Positions 35,704 to 45,520 are shown, counted from the first letter of the stretch. The stretch: 64,000 nucleotides of DNA from Gammaproteobacteria bacterium (GCA_031291175.1 JARLJO010000045.1:1-64000); one strand, 5' to 3'. The notes: generated by a model not told the origin, from the sequence alone. Numbers and translations are program-made.

Positions 35704-38061
35704 ATGCAGAGAATGGGCGAAATAGATGGCGATCACGACATTGAGTCTCAGGCAGACTATCAATTATTATCAGACGATGGTGCCAATCCATTCGATCGTG
35801 ATGATTATGACCTCAATCCCAAGCAGCCTGATAATCAACTAGCCTCTGCTTTTCGCCAGCAGCGGGACAAAAAAAAGGCGTCTCGCCATTCACGCGTAGC
35901 ACTGCAAGAACATAAGCATGAGCCTGCATTGGAACTTTCTTCTCCTCGTCATTACCAGCGCATTGTCATCAAAAAACGTAACCCTGTTCAAATACCAGAT
36001 AAATTAGGCATATTCGACGCGCGTGTTAATCAACATATACGCGATACAACCGACCCCTTAGGCGTTCTCGAACATATTGTTGTACTGACTGCCATAGGTT
36101 CAAGCTTAGCGACTGCTAGTACAGAACATCATTTCGGCGAAAATTTTGTCAAACTCATGGAAAAAGGCCTTCCCATGCCAGGGGTCGCGGCTGACGCGCT
36201 ATCATGGATCATTGCCAGCCCCGCCTCCGCCGTGCAGTTTGCATTTTCAGTAGGAACCGCACTTAATTTTGACACGCGCTTATTGCGTGCAGCCACTCAT
36301 GAAATCTGGCATCTCCTACGACACTGCCAGTTTGATGAGTTTAAAAAGGATTTACCTTATCTGGCCAGAAGCGCTTTATTAATTGTGATACCGAGCGCGC
36401 TCCCAACCGTTGTGATGGGATATGAAACATTTAAAACCTCACCACCCTGGTTGCGCTATATGATCGAATTTGGTCGCTTTAAAGGTGCCGTTGCCTCGAA
36501 TGGATCTTACTATGATCGCTATGAAAAAGACCAAATCATTGCCAATAACAAAAATCCCAAGAAGAAAAATAATACTTTTAATAATTATGCTCTAACCTGC
36601 TTAATCGAAAGCGTACGTGATAAATTGAGAGTCTTGGCACGCGATTATCCAGGTGCCTACATCGAAGCATTGGATCAAGGCTTACTGGATAGCCTGCATT
36701 ACCCTACCTCGTTTGCAACCAAGGTAGAAACCTTGCTGAAGCTCAATGACACCCTCGATAAATTGAATCCAGAGCTGTTTCAAACCGGCAAGGTACCTGC
36801 CTGGATTGAAGCGCTCAGTCTCTTCTTAGGTTTCGTGACTAGCCTTGTTAACGTCAAAGCAGCAACCAAAGTAGTTGAACTCATTGATTGGCAGATCGTA
36901 AATAATCCAGTTGATTTTTTTAAAGACTGGGCAAATGATTTTACTAAATTCCCTGATTGGGAGTGGAAATTAATTATCGGATTTATGATAGGCCTGATTT
37001 ATTGTGGCTATGGCTCATCCAAAAACAACACCTTGATTAATCGAGATGCTTCACGTCGTCTCATTAGCAAAATAGCACGTTTTACTAATGAAGGATGGAG
37101 CGCACATTTTGCTTCCTACACGACTGGAGATCATTGGCGTCTTGGCTTGATTTGTTTCAGCGGTGTTTTTTATGCCGCAACAAAAGGTGGCTCTGCTGTA
37201 GGCTACCCAGTGCTGCCCTATGATTTTATCTCCATTCCCGAAGCTTGCTTCATGACTGTTGTATTTGGCGGTCTAGCCTATATGTCACTGGATAACTTCT
37301 TAAATACGCTTAGCAATCGCTGGCAGCGCTATTTGTTTACCGATTTCTTAAGAGCAAAAGATAAAATCAAATATTTTTATGATCTATCTGAAAACAAACA
37401 GCTGAAATTAATCGATTTAATTGATATCTATCTCAATTTTGCTTTAGGTCAAATTATCGATCTGGTTAACGCTTATCCAGAACAAGAAACTAATGAGGCC
37501 TTACCAGCTCACATTATCGCTAAATTAGAAAAACTCTTTCCTAAACCTAATCAACCACAAGCAGCAGCAGAAGCAGAAGAACAGAAGCAAAATGTGGATT
37601 CTGATGAAGAGAACCATCAAGCAGGAGATGAGCAAAAATACGCCGATGGTGATCCGGATCAGTACGAACCACCATTACCGCCAACCTCCGAACTCACTCC
37701 CAAACCAAGAGAGGAAGATGCTGAAGTAAAAGAATCTCCTATGCTTCATTCATTGCATAAACGACACATGAGCCGTCATTCAGCTACCCACCTGGAGCTA
37801 CCACCGCCAACGACTTCGCCTGCTTTGACGCCAGCCAAAGGTGCGCCTACCTTTTTGAATGAGAGCATCTATCGGAATTCTAATACTAAAAGAAACGTTC
37901 ACGCCGCCATGAGCGCGGCCAACCAGAGTCGAGGGGCTTCGCCAAGATTAACAGGTAGCTCACATCACATGCCATCACCGCCTGATCTGGAAAATGGCTT
38001 GTTGGGTTCTCCTCCTGTACTTCAGTTATCGTCAACCAAAGCGACAAGTAACAGACACTAG
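35704..38061 (+). CDS. Orphan polytopic membrane protein with disordered tail, PmrA-box promoter
   Basis: About 785 residues, no recognised family. The acidic N-terminus (1-80) is followed by a body with five or six hydrophobic segments, for example ALLIVIPSALPTVVMGY, WIEALSLFLGFVTSLVNV, LIIGFMIGLIYCGYG and the long stretch from LICFSGVFYAATKGG to TVVFGGLAYMSL. The last ~170 residues are low-complexity (Gln/Glu/Ala, then Pro/Ser-rich, with several S-P pairs). The ATG at 35704 is preferred: the ATGAGGAG at 35686 looks like its ribosome binding site rather than a start. Promoter context suggests an effector or envelope protein; function unknown. Confidence 0.65.
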   Translation: MQRMGEIDGDHDIESQADYQLLSDDGANPFDRDDYDLNPKQPDNQLASAFRQQRDKKKASRHSRVALQEHKHEPALELSSPRHYQRIVIKKRNPVQIPDKLGIFDARVNQHIRDTTDPLGVLEHIVVLTAIGSSLATASTEHHFGENFVKLMEKGLPMPGVAADALSWIIASPASAVQFAFSVGTALNFDTRLLRAATHEIWHLLRHCQFDEFKKDLPYLARSALLIVIPSALPTVVMGYETFKTSPPWLRYMIEFGRFKGAVASNGSYYDRYEKDQIIANNKNPKKKNNTFNNYALTCLIESVRDKLRVLARDYPGAYIEALDQGLLDSLHYPTSFATKVETLLKLNDTLDKLNPELFQTGKVPAWIEALSLFLGFVTSLVNVKAATKVVELIDWQIVNNPVDFFKDWANDFTKFPDWEWKLIIGFMIGLIYCGYGSSKNNTLINRDASRRLISKIARFTNEGWSAHFASYTTGDHWRLGLICFSGVFYAATKGGSAVGYPVLPYDFISIPEACFMTVVFGGLAYMSLDNFLNTLSNRWQRYLFTDFLRAKDKIKYFYDLSENKQLKLIDLIDIYLNFALGQIIDLVNAYPEQETNEALPAHIIAKLEKLFPKPNQPQAAAEAEEQKQNVDSDEENHQAGDEQKYADGDPDQYEPPLPPTSELTPKPREEDAEVKESPMLHSLHKRHMSRHSATHLELPPPTTSPALTPAKGAPTFLNESIYRNSNTKRNVHAAMSAANQSRGASPRLTGSSHHMPSPPDLENGLLGSPPVLQLSSTKATSNRH

Positions 38062-38180
38062 TAGTTTAAAAATATCCCACATTGTCTCCTCTGGAACAGT
38101 GTGGGAAAATTTCGAAACTTTACCCACAATCTATCCACAGATCTCACACATGTTGTTCTCTTGCTTTGTCTGCAAATATA

Positions 38181-38221
38181 CTCTATCTTGTATCCCAAGG
38201 GAGAAAAACACCTATATATTG
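38181..38221 (+). promoter_or_regulatory. Paired NrdR boxes upstream of nrdA
   Basis: Box 2 core CTATATATTG (38212-38221) matches the NrdR consensus core CwATATATwG fully. Box 1 core CTCTATCTTG (38181-38190) matches at 8 of 10. The centres are 31 bp apart, the spacing typical of NrdR operators. NrdR represses ribonucleotide reductase genes according to ATP/dATP levels. The boxes lie about 105-145 bp before the nrdA start. Confidence 0.75.
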
Positions 38222-38327
38222 TGGTTTTGCAAAAACTCGTTAATATCCTTAGAGTTAGCAAAATACGGCCCTTAAAAGCTAACCAAAATAAAACCAATCA
38301 GTCAATATAACGCTCTGGAGGAGCCAA

Positions 38328-41165
38328 ATGAGTACAGACACTATCGACCAACGCCAGACCGCTTCCAGCAAAAACAATCAGACCAATCACACAGACATTA
38401 CAGCCAACGCTCCTGGCCAATTAAAAGTCATTCGTCGTAATGGCACCGTGACGCCCTATGATGCAAACAAAATTGCCATTGCCATGACCAAAGCGTTTTT
38501 GGCTGTGGAAGGCGTTAATGCATCCGGCTCTCCTCGTATTCATGACACCGTGAGCAATTTGCTACAAAAAATCAGCTACACTTTTACACGCCGCTTGCCT
38601 ACCGGTGGCACCATTCACATCGAAGACATTCAAGACCAGGTAGAACTAACCTTGATGCGTGAAGGTGAACAAAAAGTCGCTCGCGCTTATGTATTGTACC
38701 GCGAAGAACGTCGCAAGATTCGTGACGAACAAACCGAAGAAACCTCAGACAACCAGCTCCATGTCACTTTAAATGATGGCAAAGTGGTGCCATTGGACAT
38801 GAAGCGCCTATCCAATGTCGTGACCAATGCGTGCGAAGGCTTAGAGGATGTTTCTGCTGCACATATTATCGAAGATACCCGCCGCAATCTTTTTGACAAA
38901 GTCCCGGTGAAAGAAGTGAGCCGCGCTTTAATCATGTCTGCTCGCGTTATGATCGAAAAAGAGCCTAATTATAGCTATGTTGCCGCTCGCTTATTAGCTG
39001 ATGATTTACGCAGTGAAGCGTTAACTTTTCTCGGTATTCAAGATAAAGCCACCTTTGATGAAATGAAGGGACTCTATCACACCTATATGACAGCCTATAT
39101 TGACCAAGGGGTTAAATTAGAATTAATTCACCCTAATTTAAAAACGTTTGATCTCGCTAAAATCAGCGCAGCAATCAAACCAGAACGTGACTTGCAGTTC
39201 ACCTATCTTGGTTTACAAACTTTGTATGATCGCTACTTCCTACACAGCCACAACACCCGCTTTGAATTACCACAAGCGTTTTTCATGCGCGTTGCAATGG
39301 GTTTGGCGGTTGAAGAAAAAAACAAAGAAGATCGCGCTATTGAGTTTTACAATTTACTTTCTTCTTTTGACTTCATGAGCTCAACACCAACGTTGTTTAA
39401 CTCCGGCACATTACGCCCACAATTATCTAGCTGCTACTTAACCACTGTTCCAGATGATTTAGACGGTATCTTTGCTGCGTTAAAAGATAATGCGTTATTA
39501 TCAAAATATGCAGGTGGTTTAGGTAACGATTGGACTAGCGTACGTGCAATGGGCGCGCGCATTAAAGGCACCAACGGTAAATCCCAAGGCGTTGTTCCTT
39601 TCTTAAGTGTTGCCAATGCAACCGCTGTTGCTGTTAACCAAGGCGGCAAACGCAAAGGCGCGGTCTGCGGTTATCTCGAAACATGGCATAAAGACATCGA
39701 AGAATTCTTAGAATTGCGTAAAAACACAGGCGATGAACGTCGTCGAACTCATGACATGAATACCGCCAATTGGATTCCTGATTTATTCATGAAACGTGTG
39801 TTTGAAGAAAAAGATTGGACTCTATTCTCACCAAATGATGTACCGGATTTGCATGATTTATACGGTGAAGCATTCGAAACCGCCTACACTGCGTATGAAG
39901 CCAAAGCAGCACGCGGTGAAATCGAAAATGTGAAAACGATTCCAGCACTCAGCTTGTGGCGCAAAATGCTCAGCATGTTATTTGAAACAGGCCATCCTTG
40001 GATCACATTCAAAGACGTTTGCAACCTGCGCTCACCACAACAACATGTTGGCGTTGTTCATAGCTCAAATCTCTGCACTGAGATCACACTGAACACTTCT
40101 CAAGAAGAAATTGCTGTGTGTAACTTAGGTAGCATTAACTTAACCACACACATGACCGACAAAGGGTTAGATAAAGAAAAATTACGTCGCACCATCAATA
40201 CCGCTATTCGTATGCTGGACAACGTCATTGACATTAACTATTACTCTGTTCCTCAAGCGCGTCATTCAAACTTACAGCATCGTCCAATTGGTATGGGCCT
40301 CATGGCATTCCAAGATGCGTTATACAAACTAGGCATCCCATACACCTCGCAAGAAGCCGTTGAGTTTGCGGATCAATCCATGGAGCTTATCAGCTACTAT
40401 GCCATTGAAGCATCCACCAACCTTGCGGAAGAAAGAGGCACCTACAAAACATTTGAAGGATCACTCTGGAGCCAAGGGATCTTGCCTATTGATTCCATTG
40501 AGTTCGTACAACGTAGTCGCGGTACCAACTATGCGTTCGAACAAGATCGCTCACAAACATTGGATTGGGATACTTTACGTCAACGCGTTAAAAAAGTGGG
40601 TATGCGTAACTCTAACGTATTAGCTATCGCACCTACCGCGACAATCGCTAATATCTGTGGCGTGTCACAATCGATTGAACCGACTTACCAAAACTTGTTT
40701 GTGAAATCCAACTTGTCCGGCGAGTTCACTGTCATCAATCCATACTTAGTGACGGATCTCAAGAAACAAGGCTTATGGGATGACGTTATGGTTAACGACC
40801 TGAAGTACTTCAATGGTAGCGTAGAAAAAATCAGCCGCATTCCTGCTGGATTAAAAGCACGTTATGCCACTGCCTTTGAAATTGATCCAAACTGGTTAAT
40901 TGAAGCCGCTTCCAGACGTCAAAAATGGATAGATCAAGCTCAATCATTGAATCTGTACATGGCACAACCTTCCGGCAAGAAGCTAGACAATCTTTACAGA
41001 CTGGCTTGGAAACGTGGGTTGAAAACGACTTACTACTTACGTAGCATGGGCGCCACAGACGCTGAAAAATCCACGGTACATAATGCCGCATTGAATGCCG
41101 TGCAAATGGACGCTGAACCAAAAGCCTGCTTGATCACAGACCCAACCTGTGAGGCGTGTCAATAA
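38328..41165 (+). CDS. nrdA: NrdA, class Ia ribonucleotide reductase alpha subunit
   Basis: A 945-residue enzyme that reduces ribonucleoside diphosphates to deoxyribonucleotides. Two N-terminal ATP-cone regions are visible (LKVIRRNGTVTPYDANKIA at about 31 and a diverged LHVTLNDGKVVPLDMKRLS at about 143), as in Pseudomonas aeruginosa NrdA. The catalytic core has LSSCYLTT, the thiyl-radical Cys in NLCTEI, its partner in VCNLGSINL, and the segment ATIANICGVSQSIEPTYQN. The C-terminal CEAC pair accepts electrons from thioredoxin or glutaredoxin. The ribosome binding site is CTGGAGGAG. nrdB follows 88 bp later. Confidence 0.97.
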   Translation: MSTDTIDQRQTASSKNNQTNHTDITANAPGQLKVIRRNGTVTPYDANKIAIAMTKAFLAVEGVNASGSPRIHDTVSNLLQKISYTFTRRLPTGGTIHIEDIQDQVELTLMREGEQKVARAYVLYREERRKIRDEQTEETSDNQLHVTLNDGKVVPLDMKRLSNVVTNACEGLEDVSAAHIIEDTRRNLFDKVPVKEVSRALIMSARVMIEKEPNYSYVAARLLADDLRSEALTFLGIQDKATFDEMKGLYHTYMTAYIDQGVKLELIHPNLKTFDLAKISAAIKPERDLQFTYLGLQTLYDRYFLHSHNTRFELPQAFFMRVAMGLAVEEKNKEDRAIEFYNLLSSFDFMSSTPTLFNSGTLRPQLSSCYLTTVPDDLDGIFAALKDNALLSKYAGGLGNDWTSVRAMGARIKGTNGKSQGVVPFLSVANATAVAVNQGGKRKGAVCGYLETWHKDIEEFLELRKNTGDERRRTHDMNTANWIPDLFMKRVFEEKDWTLFSPNDVPDLHDLYGEAFETAYTAYEAKAARGEIENVKTIPALSLWRKMLSMLFETGHPWITFKDVCNLRSPQQHVGVVHSSNLCTEITLNTSQEEIAVCNLGSINLTTHMTDKGLDKEKLRRTINTAIRMLDNVIDINYYSVPQARHSNLQHRPIGMGLMAFQDALYKLGIPYTSQEAVEFADQSMELISYYAIEASTNLAEERGTYKTFEGSLWSQGILPIDSIEFVQRSRGTNYAFEQDRSQTLDWDTLRQRVKKVGMRNSNVLAIAPTATIANICGVSQSIEPTYQNLFVKSNLSGEFTVINPYLVTDLKKQGLWDDVMVNDLKYFNGSVEKISRIPAGLKARYATAFEIDPNWLIEAASRRQKWIDQAQSLNLYMAQPSGKKLDNLYRLAWKRGLKTTYYLRSMGATDAEKSTVHNAALNAVQMDAEPKACLITDPTCEACQ

Positions 41166-41174
41166 GCCCATCCA

Positions 41175-41207
41175 ATCCTGGCGCGGCCATGCTGCGCTAG
41201 GATTTTT
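41175..41207 (+). terminator. Intrinsic-type hairpin between nrdA and nrdB
   Basis: ATCCTGGCGC (41175-41184) pairs with GCGCTAGGAT (41194-41203) over 10 bp with one G-T mismatch, followed by TTTTT. It could stop a fraction of transcripts and set the nrdA:nrdB ratio, or protect the 3' end of a processed nrdA message. Confidence 0.6.
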
Positions 41208-41253
41208 AACGACCGAATAATCAGCATAATAAATATTATTAAAGGAGAACCCA

Positions 41254-42411
41254 ATGTTAGATTGGAATGATACCGCCGAGGCTACTCGCAAAACACCGAT
41301 CCAAACAGCCAACACTGCAGCCGAACAGACGGACGAAGATGAATCCGGCACGGGTGGTGCAACTGGCCTAGAAGCGTTAGAGATGGGCGCAGCACGCATC
41401 CAAGTGGACGACAAGAAAATCATCAATTGCCGCGCTGATTTAAATCAGCTAGTGCCATTCAAATATAAATGGGCTTGGCAAAAATATTTAGATGCGTGTG
41501 CAAACCATTGGATGCCTAACGAAATTAATATGTCGGCAGACATTTCACTCTGGAAAGACCCTAATGGTTTGACAGAAGATGAACGCATTATTATCAAACG
41601 TAATTTAGGCTTTTTTTCCACAGCAGACTCATTAGTTGCGAATAACTTAGTATTGGCTGTCTATCGTCATATTACTAACCCAGAATGTCGCCAATACTTG
41701 CTGCGTCAAAGCTTTGAAGAAGCGCTGCATACACATGCCTATCAATATGTGATTGAAAGCTTAGGCATGGATGAAGCCGAAATATTTAACATGTACCGCG
41801 AAATTCCAGCGGTGGCTCGTAAAGCGGCTTGGTCTTTGCCTTACACACAAAGCCTGGGCGATCCCAACTTCCATACCGGTACACCGGCTAACGATCAGCG
41901 CTTGCTACGTGATTTGATCGCATTCTATGTTGTCTTTGAAGGGATCTTCTTTTATGTTGGTTTTGCTCAAGTGCTTTCAATGGGTCGACGCAACAAAATG
42001 ATGGGCACCTCTGAACAATTCCAATATATTTTGCGTGATGAGTCCATGCATTTGAACTTCGGTATCGATGTCATCAATCAAATCAAAATTGAAAATCCAC
42101 ATTTGTGGACAGAAGCCTTCAAAAAAGAAATCATTGGCATGATCCACGAAGGGGTAGATCTAGAATATAACTACGCTGTTGATACCATGCCTCGTGGCAT
42201 CTTAGGTATGAATGCAGATACCTTTAAAGAATATTTGCATTACATTGCTAACCGTCGTTGCGCGCAAATTGGGTTAACACAACAATTCCCTGGAGCAACC
42301 AACCCGTTTCCTTGGATGAGTGAAATGATGGATCTGAAGAAAGAAAAAAACTTCTTCGAAACTCGCGTCACAGAATATCAAACGGGTGGCGCACTCAGTT
42401 GGGATGAATAA
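41254..42411 (+). CDS. nrdB: NrdB, class Ia ribonucleotide reductase beta subunit
   Basis: A 385-residue diiron protein that generates the tyrosyl radical for NrdA. Metal ligands are visible in [21 protein letters not shown] (Glu, His), VFEGIFFY and RDESMHLNF. The radical Tyr is in the expected place (LHTHAYQY). The first ~60 residues are a polar, acidic extension. A GGAG ribosome binding site precedes the ATG by 7 nt. Probably co-transcribed with nrdA through the hairpin between them. Confidence 0.96.
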   Translation: MLDWNDTAEATRKTPIQTANTAAEQTDEDESGTGGATGLEALEMGAARIQVDDKKIINCRADLNQLVPFKYKWAWQKYLDACANHWMPNEINMSADISLWKDPNGLTEDERIIIKRNLGFFSTADSLVANNLVLAVYRHITNPECRQYLLRQSFEEALHTHAYQYVIESLGMDEAEIFNMYREIPAVARKAAWSLPYTQSLGDPNFHTGTPANDQRLLRDLIAFYVVFEGIFFYVGFAQVLSMGRRNKMMGTSEQFQYILRDESMHLNFGIDVINQIKIENPHLWTEAFKKEIIGMIHEGVDLEYNYAVDTMPRGILGMNADTFKEYLHYIANRRCAQIGLTQQFPGATNPFPWMSEMMDLKKEKNFFETRVTEYQTGGALSWDE

Positions 42412-42509
42412 AAAAGTACTGATCTAGAGTGCTCCGAATACGGCGGACAAGCTGCGGTACGACGAAAACAATAGTGATCCGACAGAATAGAACCTGTTAA
42501 TTTTGACCA

Positions 42510-42538
42510 AAATCCCACGTTTATCGTGGGATTTTTTT
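42510..42538 (+). terminator. Intrinsic terminator downstream of nrdAB
   Basis: AAATCCCACG and CGTGGGATTT form a strong stem with a short TTTAT loop, followed by a run of T up to 42538. It is about 100 bp after the nrdB stop and the only strong terminator before the next plus-strand gene. Confidence 0.85.
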
Positions 42539-42710
42539 GTTTGGCTTTTTTTATTTTTCACGTGATTCTTCTGATTTTCCTCTATCAAATCCCTTCGAAA
42601 ATAATCAAGCCAAACAATCAATTACTCCTCTCCTTTCCGGCAATAGCCTCACAAACTAACATCCCTTTCATCTATCGCTACTGACATGATATCCCACTAT
42701 TTATCATTCA

Positions 42711-42727
42711 TTTAAGAAAACCTTAAG
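42711..42727 (+). promoter_or_regulatory. PmrA-like box upstream of the 390-residue orphan
   Basis: TTTAAG (42711-42716), 5-nt spacer AAAAC, CTTAAG (42722-42727): 11-bp periodicity, identical in layout to the other four. The expected -10 at 8-10 nt is weak here. The start codon is 124 bp downstream, farther than in the others. Confidence 0.5.
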
Positions 42728-42850
42728 GTGCTAGAAAACTTTTTTTCTCTGTAAATTCAATTTATTAGTAGGTTTTTTTGCACCTTTGCCAAAAAAAATA
42801 TTATTTGCACTATACTGAATGTATAAGAAAAATTAAACGAGGGCTTAGCC

Positions 42851-44023
42851 ATGCAGTCACATACAATACCAAAAGAAACGACTCAATCTTATGTTTGTGA
42901 ATTCCCCTCGTTAGATGATGCAAAAAAATATTTTGGAGAAACGTCCGATGGCAAAGTAAAAGTCAAAGGGCATTCTGAATTTGTTGTACAAACTTTTTTT
43001 GTCAATCACTCAGCCAAACTGACTGAACAATTCAATGACGATAAAGTTCATGGCGTTGTGCCCCCTGATTCAACCAATCAAATAGCTTTGGATCAAGAAT
43101 TTGTCGAGTCACCAGCCTACAAACTTTTATTAAAAGACTTTTACGAAATTGCAAAAAATTATCTCATTGCTGAAACAAAAGAAGTGAACATGACATTCAC
43201 TAAAGATGGTAATGACCAAGTCGAAATTAAGATCGACAGCACTCAAAATCAACCCGGATTTAATGCTTCCTTTGAAAAGCACTTTAAAGACGGAGTAACG
43301 CAAGTGGATTATGCTGACATTCTCGATGGCAGCGACAAAATTCAATCCAAAAAAGACAAATCAACCTCGTTTGGTGGCGCAGGAAAAGGCTTTGCGCAAC
43401 TGAGTCAGTCGTTAAATAAACAAGGTGGTCGATTGGTTTTAGAAAGCAGCGCTGAACATCCTGCTATTATAAGATTGCAATCGCCACTCTACCCCACTCT
43501 AGAAGAGCAGCATGATGAAGAGGCAGAAGGCACCATCACCATGCTAGCTGATGACAATGATGGTCAAGAAGAAGAAGCGACATTCAGTTTAGGCAGCGCA
43601 CTGAAAGCATTTAGCTTGAGAAATGTAACGCCGAAAGTGATACCTGAAGAAGATAACGTAAGCGCACCCGTTCCTAGTTTTCTTAATATCCCATCACCAA
43701 CAGTCAAAGGCGGCCCTAGCCCTAGTGACGCAAGCCCTGCGTCAACGAGTTATAGTAGCGATAATGACCTCTTTTCTCCCATTATGCTACAGTCACCACC
43801 AAGCATTATGGATATGTCATCACCAGGTGGAATGCAATCTCCGCCAACAAGCGGCAGCGAAAGTAATAGCTCTCGCAATGCTTACCAATGGAATCAGGCC
43901 GTGGGGCAACCAGCTAAACTTTCAACGGCGAGATCAACACTGCTCTCTCCGAAAAAAGAGCAAGCTGCTGAGGTAGAACCTGAACCACACTCACCACAAA
44001 CCAAACTGGGTTCGTCTCATTAA
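42851..44023 (+). CDS. Orphan with a GHKL-ATPase-like N-terminal half, PmrA-box promoter
   Basis: 390 residues. The N-terminal ~215 residues look like a diverged GHKL (histidine kinase/Hsp90-type) ATP-binding domain: a helix AYKLLLKDFYEIAKNYLIA, a strand with VEIKIDSTQNQPGF (Asp129 at the place of the D-x-G-x-G box), and a glycine-rich lid STSFGGAGKGFAQLSQSL (171-188) followed by NKQGGRLVLESS and a final strand IIRLQSPL, the order seen in HATPase_c domains. No histidine phosphorylation domain, sensor or membrane segment is present. The C-terminal ~170 residues are Ser/Pro-rich and disordered, with many S-P pairs. No other family is recognised. The GHKL assignment is from pattern only. Confidence 0.55.
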   Translation: MQSHTIPKETTQSYVCEFPSLDDAKKYFGETSDGKVKVKGHSEFVVQTFFVNHSAKLTEQFNDDKVHGVVPPDSTNQIALDQEFVESPAYKLLLKDFYEIAKNYLIAETKEVNMTFTKDGNDQVEIKIDSTQNQPGFNASFEKHFKDGVTQVDYADILDGSDKIQSKKDKSTSFGGAGKGFAQLSQSLNKQGGRLVLESSAEHPAIIRLQSPLYPTLEEQHDEEAEGTITMLADDNDGQEEEATFSLGSALKAFSLRNVTPKVIPEEDNVSAPVPSFLNIPSPTVKGGPSPSDASPASTSYSSDNDLFSPIMLQSPPSIMDMSSPGGMQSPPTSGSESNSSRNAYQWNQAVGQPAKLSTARSTLLSPKKEQAAEVEPEPHSPQTKLGSSH

Positions 44024-44142
44024 ATATGACTCATTGAACAAGGATGTTCATCCCTTCCCTTTTTACTTTAATTAAAATGACTCAATGCTCTGAGAGACGA
44101 TTTATTGCATTGATATGACTAAACTGCACACCGTCCTAAATG

Positions 44143-45396
44143 TTACTGACAAGCTTTAATTCGATGAATGAGGTCTATACTATGACTCTCGGCAGTTTTA
44201 CCATTTTTTAAAACAGCCGTCTTATCTCCAATGACTTCAATGGTAAAACGCTTTAAATTTAGCACGCCAATACAATTCGATTCAAAAGCCCCGTAATCCA
44301 AATTAATATGTTTGCTAAACTCTCTCAACCCTTCTGCAATAGTATGACCACATATCGTATAACGATCGCCACTGGCCGCCACTTTCTCCCGGTCAATCAA
44401 CACAAAACTTTCTGTCAACCGCGCCCATATAGCATAGTTTTTTTCAGCATCGCTTAACGAGAAATCGGCTGTTGTTATTTTACGTTGTAAATGCACATCT
44501 GAAAAAGGCAGATCCGCATGCACAACGTTAAACTGGGGACTCGTAATAATGTAAGGTAGGTGAGAAATAGCAAAGATAGCCGTGTGGAGTTGATCATTGG
44601 TTAATTCATCGACCCAAAGAGCGCTCCTGCCGAAAGCGGCTGGATTATCAAAGCGTAATAGATTAAATCTCGCGTGTTTATAAATGTCGTATTTTTCTTT
44701 ATAACTTTCATAAGCGAGAGCAGCCTGTAAACACTCATTATCCGCGACAAAAACGGCTTTTTTTATTGATTCAATAACTGCTTCGGCTGTTTCATAGGCT
44801 TTAATGATTGTTTGGTTCGCTTGTTTAAACATCTGATCACTCGAAAGATCAATCACTCCTTGAAGATCGTCCATATGGTTTGTGTGAATATAGCCTTCTG
44901 AAATTTCATTTAATTTTTCTTGAATAAGAGCGAATTCTTTTGCGGCTTCTTTACGTTCATTTTTTTTGTTAATAAGTGCTTCTCTTTTTATATCATATGT
45001 ATGATATAGCGTCTTGAGATAAGCAGCAGCTTGATGTCTAAAATCACTGGTATCGATAGGATAATGCGAAGTAATGTATTCACGAGCGTTGGCAAATGCC
45101 AAGAATACCTCTTCGTGATTACCTCGTACCGTGTAAACCTTTGGCTTTGCATTTTTCATGCCTTGAAAGAAAATGCATTCAATCACTTTATAACTATCAG
45201 GACCTCGGTCTGTTAAATCGCCCACAAGGAATAATCTATCCTCCGCTCGCATCTTGGCTAGCACTAAACTCAATAAATCAAAGCGACCATGCAGATCACC
45301 AATAAAATAATCTTCGCCTTTTGTATTTTCTTCCACACTCATAATAGCGGGATATAATGTAAGGTCATCTCGTAAATGGTCATTATTGTGAATCAT
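44143..45396 (-). CDS. Calcineurin-like metallophosphatase with a helical insert
   Basis: A 417-residue protein with the metallophosphoesterase blocks GDLHGRFD (about 32-39), VGDLTDRGPDS (about 57-67) and VRGNHEEVFL (about 88-97). The distal His-containing motifs are VVHADLPF (about 290) and CGHT (about 345). Between the third block and these lies a helical, partly coiled-coil insert (about 120-240) not found in the short ApaH/PrpE-type enzymes. The likely activity is a Mn/Zn-dependent phosphoprotein or dinucleotide phosphatase; the substrate is unknown. Similar stand-alone phosphatases occur in Coxiella and Legionella. No PmrA-like box is upstream, only palindromic repeats. Confidence 0.75.
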   Translation of the reverse strand: MIHNNDHLRDDLTLYPAIMSVEENTKGEDYFIGDLHGRFDLLSLVLAKMRAEDRLFLVGDLTDRGPDSYKVIECIFFQGMKNAKPKVYTVRGNHEEVFLAFANAREYITSHYPIDTSDFRHQAAAYLKTLYHTYDIKREALINKKNERKEAAKEFALIQEKLNEISEGYIHTNHMDDLQGVIDLSSDQMFKQANQTIIKAYETAEAVIESIKKAVFVADNECLQAALAYESYKEKYDIYKHARFNLLRFDNPAAFGRSALWVDELTNDQLHTAIFAISHLPYIITSPQFNVVHADLPFSDVHLQRKITTADFSLSDAEKNYAIWARLTESFVLIDREKVAASGDRYTICGHTIAEGLREFSKHINLDYGAFESNCIGVLNLKRFTIEVIGDKTAVLKNGKTAESHSIDLIHRIKACQ

Positions 45397-45468
45397 GTCA
45401 TTATCTACCTATATTAAAGCCATAGACTCAAAAAACAGAAACCCAGCGCAACCATGCTCAAGAGTATT

Positions 45469-45520
45469 GTAGCACGGACTAAAACCCCCACGCTTTTTGT
45501 GGGGGTTTTAGTCCGCGAAC
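45469..45520. repeat. Dispersed palindrome, 'gtagcacggacta' family, copy 3
   Basis: GTAGCACGGACTAAAACCCC is identical to the copy at 12557. The distal arm ends GTCCGCGAAC instead of GTCCGTGCTAC. It pairs in orientation with copy 4 (45643-45694), so the two may be the ends of one ~226-bp element occupying most of the 381-bp gap. Confidence 0.7.

Larger units (their letters stand above)
42412..42850. other. 439-bp intergenic region: repeat fragment, terminator, PmrA-like box
   Basis: It contains a single arm of the 'cggacaagc' palindrome family (42440-42466), an intrinsic terminator (42510-42538), the tandem TTTAAG/CTTAAG box (42711-42727) and an A/T-rich leader with a second possible -10 (TATACT, 42811-42816). 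No gene is seen. Confidence 0.6.
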
